Shown in pieces: positions 44,926 through 54,767 of a DNA stretch of 64,000 nt. Numbering within the stretch: position 1 is the first letter of the stretch; each line of letters begins with the position of its first letter. Both the position numbers and the translations under genes were made by a program. A model generated the notes under the pieces. It did not search any database and was not told the DNA's origin. It was given only the letters and a program-made list of their open reading frames with translations. The stretch lies in the NCBI GenBank assembly GCA_031296915.1, contig JAVDPC010000031.1, positions 1-64,000 on the forward strand. Direction: 5' to 3'. This DNA comes from Cerasicoccus frondis (lineage in GTDB: Bacteria > Verrucomicrobiota > Verrucomicrobiia > Opitutales > Cerasicoccaceae).

Positions 44926-45873
44926 ATGAACTCCGATTCGAAAATTTACGTGGCCGGTCATCGCGGCATGGTGGGCGCTGGCGTGGTTCGCGCGCTCCAG
45001 GCCAAGGGCTACCAAAACATCATCACCCGCACCCGCAGCGAGCTGGACCTGACGAACCAAGCAGCCGTCAATGAGTTCTTCGCCACCGAAAAACCGGACG
45101 TGATCGTGATCGCCGCAGCCAAGGTGGGCGGCATCCACGCCAACAACACCTACCCGGCTGAGTTCATTTACGATAACCTCGCGCTTGAGCAAAACCTGAT
45201 CCATGGCGCCTATCAACACGGCGTCGGACGCGTGCTCTTCCTGGGCAGCTCCTGCATTTACCCGAAGCTCGCCGAGCAGCCCATGCGTGAAGACGCCCTG
45301 CTCACCGGCCCGCTTGAGCCCACCAACGAAGCTTATGCCATCGCCAAGATTGCCGGCCTCAAGCTTTGCGAATTTTACCGACGTCAATACGGAGTGACTT
45401 ATCATTCCGCCATGCCGACTAATCTTTACGGCCAGCGTGATAATTACCATGGCGAAAACTCCCACGTGCTGCCCGCCCTGCTCCGCCGCTTCCACGAAGC
45501 CAAGCAGTCCGGCGCTGAGAGCATCACCCTCTGGGGCACCGGCTCGCCGATGCGCGAGTTCCTCCACGTGGACGACCTTTCATCCGCCTTGGTTTACCTG
45601 CTGGAGCTCGAAGAGCCGCCCGACCTCGTCAACGTCGGCTACGGCAGCGATGTCACCATCAAAGAACTTTCAGAGATCGTCTGCGAAACCGTGGGCTTCG
45701 AAGGCGAGATGGTTTGGGACACGAACCGCCCCGACGGCACCCCGCGCAAGCTGATGGACTCCTCCATCATGCGCAGCCTCGGCTGGGAGCCCAAGATCGA
45801 TCTTCGCACCGGCGTTAAGCTGACCTACCAGAGCTTCCTCGACGAAATGGCCGACGGCTCCCTCCGCGCCTAA
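44926..45873 (+). CDS. fcl: GDP-L-fucose synthase
   Basis: This 315-residue short-chain dehydrogenase acts as an epimerase/reductase on the Gmd product, giving GDP-L-fucose. Visible are the N-terminal loop GHRGMVGAGVVRAL, KVGGIHANN, LGSSCIYPKLAEQP (catalytic Ser/Cys region), YAIAKIAGLKLCEFYRRQYG (YxxxK) and TNLYGQRDNYHGENSHVLPALL. The length is typical. It ends 24 nt from the convergent hrpB stop. With gmd and manA the GDP-fucose route is present, which fits production of a fucosylated exopolysaccharide or cell envelope. Confidence 0.97.
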   Translation: MNSDSKIYVAGHRGMVGAGVVRALQAKGYQNIITRTRSELDLTNQAAVNEFFATEKPDVIVIAAAKVGGIHANNTYPAEFIYDNLALEQNLIHGAYQHGVGRVLFLGSSCIYPKLAEQPMREDALLTGPLEPTNEAYAIAKIAGLKLCEFYRRQYGVTYHSAMPTNLYGQRDNYHGENSHVLPALLRRFHEAKQSGAESITLWGTGSPMREFLHVDDLSSALVYLLELEEPPDLVNVGYGSDVTIKELSEIVCETVGFEGEMVWDTNRPDGTPRKLMDSSIMRSLGWEPKIDLRTGVKLTYQSFLDEMADGSLRA

Positions 45874-45897
45874 AGCGTCCCGACAATTGGCAAACCG

Positions 45898-48486
45898 CTA
45901 GCGCCATTCATGCTTGGGATAGCGCCCCTTGAGCTCCTTCTTCACACCTTCGTAGGAAGTCTTCCAAAAATTCGCGAGATCTTCGGTTATTTGGCATGGG
46001 CGGCCATTGGGCGCTAGCATTTCGACAACCAGCGGAATGCGGCCATTACCAATCATCAACTGCTTCGGATCGACGTCGTAGAAGTCCTGCAATTTACTTG
46101 AAATAACGGCGCGCGGACCGCCCGAGGCGTCGGGCTCATAGCGAATTTGCGCAGGCTTGCGGCGGGTAGGCAAATTGAAGTCCAGCGGAGCCATATAGTC
46201 CAGAGCGGCCAGTTGCTCATCCGTCAGCCAATCCTTAAGAAAAGGCCAGGGATCTTTGTCGCGAATTTCCTTATAGCCCACACAGCCATAGCAGAACTGC
46301 TCCAGGATCATTTTACGCGCATCAGTGTCAATGACTTCAATCTCCAACTCCGGGAAGCTTTGCGCTGCAAAGTTAACGCGATTAATCCACTCATCCCGCT
46401 GCCCGGTCCACTTCTTCAACTCAAGCTTCCCAGCCATGATCTCTTCCGCCAGCAAAGCGGCCGCAGCATCGCTAGTAGGCTCCCCTCGGTCAGTCGAAGA
46501 CAATACCAGGTCGCGGAACTTGCGCTCTTCACGCAGGACCACGCGCCGCATATCCTTATCGTAAACCACTTCACTTTGCACTGCAAAGTCATCCGGGAAA
46601 AATTCCTCCAACCACTCCTCTTCTATTTCGGTGGCCAGCGAGAGAATTGTATTCACGTCACCGCGCGTTTCGATCTCGTCAATTTCAGCGGCGACAAACA
46701 GCTCTGCATCACGCGCCGCACTGTCGCGCTTCAGCTCGCCACGACGCCCATGCACGATGGAACAGCGCAGCGTCCCCCGCCCATCGCGCTTGGCCAAATG
46801 ATCTGAAAACGCGAGCAACAGACAGCGCCTCAGCGCCTCCTCGTCCAGTGGTCCGGGGCCTGCATTCAGACCCTGTGATTCGGCAATGCGGCGAAACTGC
46901 TCCGCCGCGCGATCCGCATCACGACTGGCATTGGCGTGAATGCCCCACTGCCGACAAAAGCCATGGTTGTAGTTCTGCTTGCGCGCCATGCCCCACGCAG
47001 AAAGCCATTGAAAAAAGTCCGAAGGCGAATCCCCCAGAATCGCTTCACGCTCCTCGCGCTTACGCCGATCATTGATCGGCAGGAGCAAGTCCCGCCCTTG
47101 CGCAAATGCGGCCAGCAACGCCGCATGCCACACGCATCCTTCATCATGCGCCGCCAGCAACAAACGGGCCCAGCGCGGGTGCAAGGGGAAGTCCGCGAGC
47201 TTGCGTCCGACCTCCGTCAGCTCGTATTGCTCGCCCTTCACTTTGCGTGGCAAATCAACTTTGCGACGCAAAGCTCCGAGATCCATCAGCAGTTCGATGC
47301 CGCGCTTTAGCGAAGCCTCCTCGGGCCGCTCGAACCAGGGAAATGCAGCAAAATCTGTCACGCCGGCCTTGCCCAGTGAGAGCAGCGTTTCACTCAAATC
47401 AATGCGCTTGATCTCAGCCAGCTCACGCTCGTCCCGGTGCTCATGTTCCTTTTCGCTCCACAGGCGCAAGGCATGGCCTGGCGCGGTGCGACCGGCGCGC
47501 CCCGCTCGTTGGTCCGCCGAGGCGCGGCTAGTTTTCTCAATGAGCAAGGTGTTCACGCCGCGATGCGGATCGTAGCGCGCCACACGCACGAGCCCACTGT
47601 CGATGACCAGCCTCACGCCATCGATGGTGATCGATGTCTCGGCGACATTCGTTGCGACGACCACCTTGCGCTTATCGTATTGCGCCACGGCGGCGTCCTG
47701 CTCTTCTGGTCGCAGCTCGCCATAAAGCGGAAACACAAGCGTCTCCCGGCCAGCTTTCGTGCATTGGATCGCCTCGACTGTGCGTTTAATCTCGTATGCG
47801 CCGGGCATGAAAATCAGACAATCGCCCTCGTGCTCCCCCGCCAGGCGATCAAAGTGATGCGCCGCCTGATCCCACACCGGGGCCCCCGCAACTTTTTGTG
47901 CGGCGGCAGAGTATTCAATGGTCAACGGATAAGTCCGCGTCTCAACGGTGAGAACTTCAGCGGGCGCCAGGTATTCCGCCAGCGATTCCGTGTCCAGCGT
48001 CGCCGACATGACGATGATCTTCAGGTCCGGCCGCGACGTTTCCTGCAGTTGCTTGACCATCGCAATGCCGAGGTCGCTGTAGAGATGCCGTTCGTGAAAT
48101 TCGTCGAAAACGACAGCGCCCACCTTGGGCAGTTGGGGGGCCGTCAACATCTGCCGCAACAAGATCCCTTCAGTGACCAATTTTATACGCGTATCCGGCC
48201 CAAACTGGCGATCAAAGCGGATGTGGTAGCCCACTTCGTCCCCCAGTCGTCCACCCCGCTCGTAGGCAATGCGCTTGGCGAGTAAACGGGCGGCCAAACG
48301 CCGAGGTTGCAATACGACAATCTCTTGATGATCAGGCACTAAGCCCGAATCCAGCAGAATCTGAGGCGCCTGGGTCGACTTGCCCGATCCGGTTGGCGCC
48401 TGCAAAATGGCGCGCGGCAAAGGCCCGCTGAGGGCATTTTTCAACTCGACGGAAATGGAATGTATGGGCAAGTTATCGGACAACAT
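45898..48486 (-). CDS. hrpB: ATP-dependent helicase HrpB
   Basis: From ATG 48486 (MLSDNLPIHSISVELKNAL) this is an 862-residue DExH-box helicase of the HrpA/HrpB group. Motifs: APTGSGKSTQAPQ (I), VLQPRRLAAR (Ia), FDEFHERHL (II, DEFH), MSATLD (III), VATNVAETSITIDGVRLVIDSG (V) and DQRAGRAGRTAPGHALRLWS (VI). The C-terminal 120 residues are the HrpB-specific tail (DYMAPLDFNLPTRR, PNGRPCQITEDLANFW, ELKGRYPKHEWR). The cellular role of HrpB is poorly defined. Two CTTTGC-N3-GCAAAG palindromes and further copies fall inside this gene. The neighbouring peptidase-like gene starts only 29 nt away in the opposite direction. Confidence 0.95.
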   Translation of the reverse strand: MLSDNLPIHSISVELKNALSGPLPRAILQAPTGSGKSTQAPQILLDSGLVPDHQEIVVLQPRRLAARLLAKRIAYERGGRLGDEVGYHIRFDRQFGPDTRIKLVTEGILLRQMLTAPQLPKVGAVVFDEFHERHLYSDLGIAMVKQLQETSRPDLKIIVMSATLDTESLAEYLAPAEVLTVETRTYPLTIEYSAAAQKVAGAPVWDQAAHHFDRLAGEHEGDCLIFMPGAYEIKRTVEAIQCTKAGRETLVFPLYGELRPEEQDAAVAQYDKRKVVVATNVAETSITIDGVRLVIDSGLVRVARYDPHRGVNTLLIEKTSRASADQRAGRAGRTAPGHALRLWSEKEHEHRDERELAEIKRIDLSETLLSLGKAGVTDFAAFPWFERPEEASLKRGIELLMDLGALRRKVDLPRKVKGEQYELTEVGRKLADFPLHPRWARLLLAAHDEGCVWHAALLAAFAQGRDLLLPINDRRKREEREAILGDSPSDFFQWLSAWGMARKQNYNHGFCRQWGIHANASRDADRAAEQFRRIAESQGLNAGPGPLDEEALRRCLLLAFSDHLAKRDGRGTLRCSIVHGRRGELKRDSAARDAELFVAAEIDEIETRGDVNTILSLATEIEEEWLEEFFPDDFAVQSEVVYDKDMRRVVLREERKFRDLVLSSTDRGEPTSDAAAALLAEEIMAGKLELKKWTGQRDEWINRVNFAAQSFPELEIEVIDTDARKMILEQFCYGCVGYKEIRDKDPWPFLKDWLTDEQLAALDYMAPLDFNLPTRRKPAQIRYEPDASGGPRAVISSKLQDFYDVDPKQLMIGNGRIPLVVEMLAPNGRPCQITEDLANFWKTSYEGVKKELKGRYPKHEWR

Positions 48487-48515
48487 AATAAAAACACCAG
48501 CATCACGAAATCTGG

Positions 48516-50117
48516 ATGAAACAGGCACAACAGCATGTAACGCAAAGCTACCCCGGGAGAAGCCTAAATGCCTGGATCATTTTTGGCGCACTCCTGCTGA
48601 GCATGCTTTGTTGCGACGCAGACATCTCCTGGCAAGCTCAACCCAAGCAGTCATTCAAAATCGGCTTCCCCGTCGGCACGACTCAAGTCACCCTCCAGCC
48701 CGGCGTGAACTACCCCATCGTGTGGGAAAAGGAAGGTGAATGGTACCTCGCGATCATCCTCAATGGCGAACGCCGCAACGTGCTGGCGCCCAAGGAAATC
48801 GACGGGCAACCCAGCGGCCAGGCGAAAGACGACGTATTCAACGCAGCCAAGCCGCTGACCATCGACGCCAGCCAGCAGTATGTCATCATGCGCAAGGAGC
48901 AGACCTATCCGGTGCTCGAAAAGAACGACGATAAAATCTCCCTGCAGCTCCCGGAGGAAAGCCCCGTAGCCAGTTGCTCCTTCCCGAAAAAGTATTTTCA
49001 ACTCACGGCGACCATCACGGATGAAGCCGACGACACGCCCACCGGCCAGGAATCCAGCGAGGCGCTGACTGAGCGCTGGGACGAGTTGCGCAAACTCCAT
49101 GCGCAAGAAAACATTACCGCCGCCACCAAGCCCGAAGATTACGTCTGCCTGATCGCCGGTGATGCGGGTTCCGGCACTGGCTTCCTGCTCCGCGATGGCG
49201 ACAATGTGTATTGCTACACGGCGTTTCATGTCGTCGATGGCGCGAAGAACATGAAGATTTATAAAATGAACGGCGATGAACTCACGCCGCTCACGCTTGA
49301 GGTCGCCAACTATCGCGACATGGCCCGCATGCTAATTGCCAATGAGCCCAAGGCGTTGCCCGGTTTTCGTGAGGCCGACATCGGCGAGAAGCTGACCGTT
49401 TACGGCAACTCGCAGGGGCGCTTCCGCGTGACCCAATTGAAGGGCAAGGTAACCGGCATCGGCAACAACGAGATCGAGACCAACGCGGAGTTCACCTCTG
49501 GCAACAGCGGCAGCGCCCTGGTCGCCGAAAAAGACGGCTACGCCATTGGACTCGCCAGCTATATCGAAAACATTGCCGAGCCAACGGACTTAACCGTGCG
49601 CGACACGCAGTTTGCCAAGCCACGCCGCGTTAGCGAGGCCTTGGACGACCGCATTCAGTGGATACCTGCCGAGCTCAAGCGCCTGCACTCCGCCAACCGA
49701 CGACAGCAAGAGCACCGGCAATTCGTCGACCAAAGTCTGGTTATTTTGCTGCGCATCGCCGCAGATCCCTACACGCAGCTCATGGACATCGACATTAGCG
49801 ACGTCGGCTTGAAGCGCTGGATCAGCTACTACAATCGCAGCCTCGAAACATCCCAGCGCAGCGCCCTGCAATACGAGCAAACCCGGGAAGGCGTCGAGGC
49901 ATTCGCCAACGATTTATTACTCCTCTACAAAGACCAGTTGGAGCGCTTTACCCGCCTGTGCAAAACACGGGAGGCGCAAATACGCGCCATGCGCTACTAT
50001 CCGGGAACAGAATTTCAGAGCGAGCAAAACCAACGCATGCTGGCCGAAATGCAGGCACTGAATCAAATCAACGACACCATCGTGCAGCGCCTGAACGCCA
50101 TGGCGCCCAGGCGGTAA
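48516..50117 (+). CDS. Secreted trypsin-like protein (S1-fold)
   Basis: This 533-residue protein has an N-terminal signal/membrane segment (about 17-33, NAWIIFGALLLSMLCC). A beta-rich stretch (about 45-190) is followed by a trypsin-fold domain with the catalytic His in YTAFHVVDGA (about 236), an Asp in YRDMARMLIA (about 268) and the Ser in SGNSGSALVAE (about 331). The tail (360-533) is helical. The His-Asp-Ser order fits an active serine peptidase, but the DLALL usually around the Asp is altered. It resembles the protein at 52814-54697, which has a similar plan. The substrate is unknown. Confidence 0.82.
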   Translation: MKQAQQHVTQSYPGRSLNAWIIFGALLLSMLCCDADISWQAQPKQSFKIGFPVGTTQVTLQPGVNYPIVWEKEGEWYLAIILNGERRNVLAPKEIDGQPSGQAKDDVFNAAKPLTIDASQQYVIMRKEQTYPVLEKNDDKISLQLPEESPVASCSFPKKYFQLTATITDEADDTPTGQESSEALTERWDELRKLHAQENITAATKPEDYVCLIAGDAGSGTGFLLRDGDNVYCYTAFHVVDGAKNMKIYKMNGDELTPLTLEVANYRDMARMLIANEPKALPGFREADIGEKLTVYGNSQGRFRVTQLKGKVTGIGNNEIETNAEFTSGNSGSALVAEKDGYAIGLASYIENIAEPTDLTVRDTQFAKPRRVSEALDDRIQWIPAELKRLHSANRRQQEHRQFVDQSLVILLRIAADPYTQLMDIDISDVGLKRWISYYNRSLETSQRSALQYEQTREGVEAFANDLLLLYKDQLERFTRLCKTREAQIRAMRYYPGTEFQSEQNQRMLAEMQALNQINDTIVQRLNAMAPRR

Positions 50118-50129
50118 ACTCCGCCCGGA

Positions 50130-52190
50130 TCAGCGCTCAGCCTTGGCGCGCAGCGTATCCCAATCGGCATCTGCAGGCGCGATTAGCCAGACGAATTCCG
50201 AGGGACCCGCAATCATCGTTTCATAAATAGCCTGTGTCGCTGGTTTACGCACATTGAAGGATGGGCTATACCAGCCCGCCTCAAAGGGCTCAGTTTGGCC
50301 CCGCAACAGAAGGGCGCTGCATGCCTTTTCCGCAATCAGCTCCATTCGCAGATTCGCCCCTTCGGGGTCCGCTGTAAACAGCACGCCCTTGCCATAATTA
50401 ACCTCCCGCTCCGGGTGGAAAAGCCAGCGAAATTCCACCTTCGTCGGGCCAAAAGCCAACACCTCATCGCGCACGACCCAACCCAAGCCATGATGATACG
50501 TCACCTCGCGGCGGTGCGTGCGTGGACCTTTGCCACGCAAAGCATCGGCGGGGTATTGAACACTGGCGCCAAAGACATCACGGTCACTCCCCATCTCCGC
50601 CAGCACCTCCATGGGCGCGCCCACTTTGGCTGGGCCTGGCATTGCCGCCTGCCCATCGAGCATCACGGTATTGTGGCCAGTGGGCCCGATAAAATAATCG
50701 CGCGCAGCGCCGGGTGAGTAGTTGAAGCGCCCGCTGTCGACCAGGAAATCTTTGCCGCCAAACGACACGGACAAATGCAAGCGATCATTGTGGTGATGAT
50801 CACTCCCGTACGGGCCGATGTCAAAGAACGCCCATTGCGCATCGCCCAACCAACCATCGCGCATAACCGCATGCCCCGCCCAAGGAAAAAAGCGTGTTAG
50901 CGCCCCCTCGGGCTCAACGCCTCGGCGGCCCGACGAAGCAAGGTATTCCCAGTCCGGCCGATCAAACCATTTGAGGGCGCGGCGCAGCTCGACACGGTTA
51001 TGGATCAAGTCCGAATCATTATTGAGCGGGCCTTTTCCTTTAGGACGCATCACGTAGGCAAAGTAGTCCCACATCTGCTCAACGCCAGGCTTCACACGCT
51101 GGATGTAGTGCGGCTTGCCCGAAGCCTCCAGCATCTCCAAATAACGCTGAAAACTGAGCAGCGCCGTGAACTGATAATGATTCGTCAGCTCCTCGTAAGC
51201 GCCATCCGGGTAAACTTGCTTTTCCATCAGCCCGGACACCGTTTCGACCGAATCACTCAGCCAGGCGTCGGCGTCTTTGAACTCCGGAAACGCAATCGCC
51301 AAAAGCCCGAGCATGACCTTTTCCGTCAGCAGATGATTGCCCCACAGCGAGGGATAATTCAGCAGCGCGTCCGCATGATCCGGCACGCTCGACAACAGCA
51401 GCAGGCGCGCTTCGGGTGAAAAATCCGGCGAGTCCTGCAATCGGGTAAACGCATACAACCACGACCGGTCGATGCGGCGCGCGACCTCCAATGGACGCCA
51501 GGCCGAGGAGAAAGAACGCTTGCCCGGGTAGGGATTGGCGCGCACCCAGTCCGCGAGGTTTTTACTGACAAACTCCGCATAACGCCGGTCGCCAGTCTGC
51601 TCCCACATCGCAGTGACCGGGATCAGGTAGCCCATGCGGTTGATCCACCACGCCCACTCCGGGTCGTCACGCGGGCCGCGGTAATACCAATCCAGCAGGC
51701 CGTCTTCCCGACGCGGCTGTCGCCCAAAGTTGCCATGCTGCTCGTAAACATCCTGCATGACCAGCTCGGCCATCACGTAATTGGCGCCAATGCCGGACAC
51801 ATCTTCCGCCAGGATGTCCGCCCAGTCACGCTGACGGTAATACTCCACCAGCGCCAAGCCCGCGGCATCCCAATCACCCTGCTCAGAAAGCACCTTGACC
51901 GCTTCCAAACCAGGGTAGTCGAGATTCAGTTGCTGCAACAAACGACGCAACCGCACCTCGCTTATCTCCAACTGGACGCCCGGTTCGCGCAAAGGTTCAT
52001 CCGGCGCTAGCTTCACGTCCGCCCAATCAACCTTCTCCGCTGGACGCCAATTCTGCGCAGCGGCCTTCACTTGCTCAACAATAGGCGCGACGCTTTCATC
52101 TTCCGGCGTAGCGGGGTCATCCACCGGCGCCGCATACCCACACAACGCCAGCGCGCAAACCAACCACCCTGTGCGCATCAACCCGCGCAT
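50130..52190 (-). CDS. Heparinase II/III-like polysaccharide lyase
   Basis: From ATG 52190 (MRGLMRTGWLVCALALCGYA) a signal peptide is followed by 686 residues in total. An alpha/alpha toroid occupies the N-terminal half (LDWYYRGPRDDPEWAWWINRM, WRPLEVARRID, NHLLTEKVMLGLLAIAFPEF), with YEELTNHYQFT carrying the probable catalytic Asn-His. The heparinase beta-sheet domain follows with GPYGSDHHHNDRLHLSVSFGG and DYFIGPTGHNTVMLDGQ. This matches Hepar_II_III families (PL12/15/17/21 type), which break uronate-containing polysaccharides by beta-elimination. The substrate class (heparin, alginate or other) cannot be told by eye. It stops 12 nt from the convergent trypsin-like gene and is preceded by a tiny membrane protein. 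Confidence 0.9.
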   Translation of the reverse strand: MRGLMRTGWLVCALALCGYAAPVDDPATPEDESVAPIVEQVKAAAQNWRPAEKVDWADVKLAPDEPLREPGVQLEISEVRLRRLLQQLNLDYPGLEAVKVLSEQGDWDAAGLALVEYYRQRDWADILAEDVSGIGANYVMAELVMQDVYEQHGNFGRQPRREDGLLDWYYRGPRDDPEWAWWINRMGYLIPVTAMWEQTGDRRYAEFVSKNLADWVRANPYPGKRSFSSAWRPLEVARRIDRSWLYAFTRLQDSPDFSPEARLLLLSSVPDHADALLNYPSLWGNHLLTEKVMLGLLAIAFPEFKDADAWLSDSVETVSGLMEKQVYPDGAYEELTNHYQFTALLSFQRYLEMLEASGKPHYIQRVKPGVEQMWDYFAYVMRPKGKGPLNNDSDLIHNRVELRRALKWFDRPDWEYLASSGRRGVEPEGALTRFFPWAGHAVMRDGWLGDAQWAFFDIGPYGSDHHHNDRLHLSVSFGGKDFLVDSGRFNYSPGAARDYFIGPTGHNTVMLDGQAAMPGPAKVGAPMEVLAEMGSDRDVFGASVQYPADALRGKGPRTHRREVTYHHGLGWVVRDEVLAFGPTKVEFRWLFHPEREVNYGKGVLFTADPEGANLRMELIAEKACSALLLRGQTEPFEAGWYSPSFNVRKPATQAIYETMIAGPSEFVWLIAPADADWDTLRAKAER

Positions 52191-52194
52191 TGCC

Positions 52195-52437
52195 CTAAGA
52201 AAGCCCGCGCCCCAGCAGACGGCCAATCGGTTTACTCAGCGCCCAGAGCAACGCCGCCAGCACAATTGCGCTCAACGGACGCGCCACCTGGGTCAGCACA
52301 AAATAGCCAAGATAAGTCGGGTTAAAATCACTGGCGCCCTCGATGAGATTGGCAACCAGTAACCACAAACCCAGCACGCCCAAAAACAGCGCGCATAACC
52401 GGACGCCGAGAATTGCGTGGGCGGTGGTGGAGTTCAT
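52195..52437 (-). CDS. Small membrane protein before the lyase gene
   Basis: From ATG 52437 (MNSTTAHAILGVRL) this is 80 residues with two hydrophobic segments, about 10-30 (LCALFLGVLGLWLLVANLI) and 44-66 (YFVLTQVARPLSAIVLAALLW). The stop is four bases before the proposed lyase start, so the two are probably translated as a pair. No family recognised; the tight spacing suggests it helps the lyase or shares its regulation. Confidence 0.65.
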   Translation of the reverse strand: MNSTTAHAILGVRLCALFLGVLGLWLLVANLIEGASDFNPTYLGYFVLTQVARPLSAIVLAALLWALSKPIGRLLGRGLS

Positions 52438-52466
52438 AGCCGCCACCATAGTGGGCGGAGATTAAA

Positions 52467-52566
52467 GGAAAAAGATTAAAGATTAAAGTTTTTGGGTCAG
52501 CAAAAGGATGCATGAAAAAGCCGCACACTGATAACAGCACCCACCTTTTTCCTTTAATCTTTTTCC
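52467..52566. repeat. 15-bp inverted repeat between divergent genes
   Basis: GGAAAAAGATTAAAG (52467-52481) and its exact reverse complement CTTTAATCTTTTTCC (52552-52566) flank 70 nt between the small membrane gene and slyX. Extra partial copies (GATTAAAG) lie beside the left arm. It is a short dispersed repeat or a leader hairpin. Confidence 0.65.
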
Positions 52567-52603
52567 TTTTTCCTGCCCCATCCCCAGCCTAGTGTGATCG
52601 CAT

Positions 52604-52804
52604 ATGGATGACCAAGACGCGATAGTCCGACTCGAATCCCAGCTCGCCCACCTGCAACGCCATGTGGAAGAACAGGACCGGGAAATCTACCGGCAAGGCG
52701 AGATCATCAACCGACTGGTGCAGGAGTCGAAGAAGCTCCGCGAGCGCATGCAAGACATGGCCGACAGCAAGGACATCCCCAACGAACGCCCACCGCACTA
52801 TTGA
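52604..52804 (+). CDS. slyX: SlyX family protein
   Basis: This 66-residue protein is almost entirely coiled coil (RLESQLAHLQRHVEEQDREIYRQGEIINRLVQESKKLRERMQDM) with the SlyX-typical ending PPHY. The molecular role of SlyX is unknown. It stands alone, its stop 9 nt from the convergent trypsin-like gene's stop. Confidence 0.88.
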   Translation: MDDQDAIVRLESQLAHLQRHVEEQDREIYRQGEIINRLVQESKKLRERMQDMADSKDIPNERPPHY

Positions 52805-52813
52805 TTGCGCAAC

Positions 52814-54697
52814 TCAGTTGGTGGAAATTGTGCGCATGAACTCGCGCAGTTTTTCATCGAATTTTTTCAGGCGCGCAAATTCCCTCTGATAGTATGCAGA
52901 GCGCATTTCACGCTCCACTCGCTCGCTAACGCTGTCTAGCCGCTGGACCACACGACGCTTGAAGTCTTTCGTTGCGCGCTCATTGGTAAGCGATCCGCTG
53001 CCGCGCTGACCATTATAGCTATCGTGAAAATCGATCAGCAGGTCCCGTATTTCTCGGTTTGTTTCATGAGGCTCGATCACGCGGTTTTCAAGGATGACTC
53101 CCATCGCGACATCCAACACACCTTGCAAAAACATTTCGTATTCGGCCAGGCTGTCCTGCTCTTCCCTCAAAGACTCAAAGCTCGCGCTCTCCCACTCCGT
53201 TACGTTATCGATCCGCTCGGCGAAACGACGACGCTTCTTGACCTCGGGCTCTTTCTCGGGCTCCTCCTTTTCACGATAGGAAGGAGGTGTGCGGTAATCC
53301 CTTTCAGGCTTCTTTTCTTCAGGCTTGTCCGCCTCGGGAACTTCATACTCGATGTAATACGTGGCCAGCCCAATCACACTTCCAGTGTCATGATGCAAGA
53401 TGGGACTGCCGCTATTACCTTCCACAAATTTCGCGTCAATTTCCACTCGGCTCGGACCAACTCCATTTACCTTGCCGTGCAATACAGTCGCCACTGAAGC
53501 ACCGGACTCATTGCCGATGACGGTCACGCCGTCCCCAATGCGCACGGCCTCCATAAAGTTGTCCAAGGGCTTCAGGCCACTTTTGTCGTAATCGATCTGA
53601 AGCAGCGCCAGGTCACGGTCCTTGGCGATGAAAAACTGCGAAGGAAGCCGAATGACCTCCCCCCTCAGATTGGTACACTGCACGTTTTTAGCGCCGGCAA
53701 TCACGTGTATGTTCGTGGCCAGGAAGCGTTTGCCTTTTGCCTCCATGATAAAGCCCGTGCCGGTTCCTCCATCAACGTCAATAATCGCAATCGACTGGTA
53801 AGGAATGTTATTCACCAGTTCCTGCGCTGCGGCCGACAAGGGCTCTTCTTCCGGCTCTTCCGGTTTTGCTTCCTCGTTTGCTGATTCGCCGTCATTGGAA
53901 TTTCTCCCCGCCATATTCGACATCATTTCTTCACGCGGCTTATATTCTGGAATAAAGAGGCGTGGCTCACGCCATTCATCCTTTACGTAGGGAGCCCCCT
54001 CCGCAGGAGTAATGTAGCTGTAGATAAGCTCGGAAGCATAACTGAAGCGGATTTCCATCACTTGACGATAGACTGAGGAAGGATAGCTATTCGTGCTGCC
54101 CTCATGCCGAAAGGTTCGCCCGTCTAGGTCGCTCCAGGGAACGTCGGGTTGAGGGTTTCTCGTAAATGATTGTCCTTCAGCGGTGAATTCGAAGATGTTG
54201 CCAGCGCCAATGCCAGTAAACTTCACCTTAAAACGCTCGGTTGCCCTAAATTTGGCGACATAACGATAAAGCTCGGGGTTGTTTTTCATCCGCTCAGGGT
54301 CAAATTCAATCACATGCAAATTGTAGGCAACTTCCAGACCCTCCGGGAGCGAAACCGGTGAGCGATTGAACAAGGTAACACCTAGGGCGGGGCGACTGTA
54401 GCCAAGTCTGCTAGTCATTGATGACTCGCGCATCGACACTTCAAACATCGACTCATTACCAAGAATAAGGGGCATTGCCCACTGTAACACCTTTATCCTC
54501 GTGTGCTCACTTAAATCAGCAAAGGGGATCTTACGGACAACCCCTTCGCTATTGGTCACGAAAACCAAATCATTCTCCATCCGCGTGGCGACGCCTTCAA
54601 CGCGCTCTCCACTAGCGGTGAAAATTTCATCCGGCGCCTGAGCGTTCAGCCCAAGCGATACCGCAAGATAAACAATCACGCAAAATAAAAACTTCAT
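52814..54697 (-). CDS. Secreted trypsin-like protein with SHD1-like domain
   Basis: This 627-residue protein has a signal peptide (1-20, ending GLNA), then an SHD1-like module (about 24-70, ASGERVEGVATRMENDLVFV... IPFADLSEHTRIKVLQW) as seen in planctomycete and verrucomicrobial secreted proteins. A beta-rich stretch follows, then a trypsin fold with His in ATNIHVIAGA (about 328), Asp in DRDLALLQID (about 361) and Ser in EGNSGSPILH (about 428). Residues 455-500 are highly charged (EEKKPERDY..., KEEPEKEPEVKKRRR), and the C-terminus is helical. The complete triad suggests an active periplasmic peptidase. It shares its plan with the protein at 48516-50117. Confidence 0.88.
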   Translation of the reverse strand: MKFLFCVIVYLAVSLGLNAQAPDEIFTASGERVEGVATRMENDLVFVTNSEGVVRKIPFADLSEHTRIKVLQWAMPLILGNESMFEVSMRESSMTSRLGYSRPALGVTLFNRSPVSLPEGLEVAYNLHVIEFDPERMKNNPELYRYVAKFRATERFKVKFTGIGAGNIFEFTAEGQSFTRNPQPDVPWSDLDGRTFRHEGSTNSYPSSVYRQVMEIRFSYASELIYSYITPAEGAPYVKDEWREPRLFIPEYKPREEMMSNMAGRNSNDGESANEEAKPEEPEEEPLSAAAQELVNNIPYQSIAIIDVDGGTGTGFIMEAKGKRFLATNIHVIAGAKNVQCTNLRGEVIRLPSQFFIAKDRDLALLQIDYDKSGLKPLDNFMEAVRIGDGVTVIGNESGASVATVLHGKVNGVGPSRVEIDAKFVEGNSGSPILHHDTGSVIGLATYYIEYEVPEADKPEEKKPERDYRTPPSYREKEEPEKEPEVKKRRRFAERIDNVTEWESASFESLREEQDSLAEYEMFLQGVLDVAMGVILENRVIEPHETNREIRDLLIDFHDSYNGQRGSGSLTNERATKDFKRRVVQRLDSVSERVEREMRSAYYQREFARLKKFDEKLREFMRTISTN

Positions 54698-54767
54698 ATA
54701 CCCTTGTGCTCGACTACATGAAGATATGAGTCTCGATCAACACAAAACAATCAGATTCAAAAGAGCG

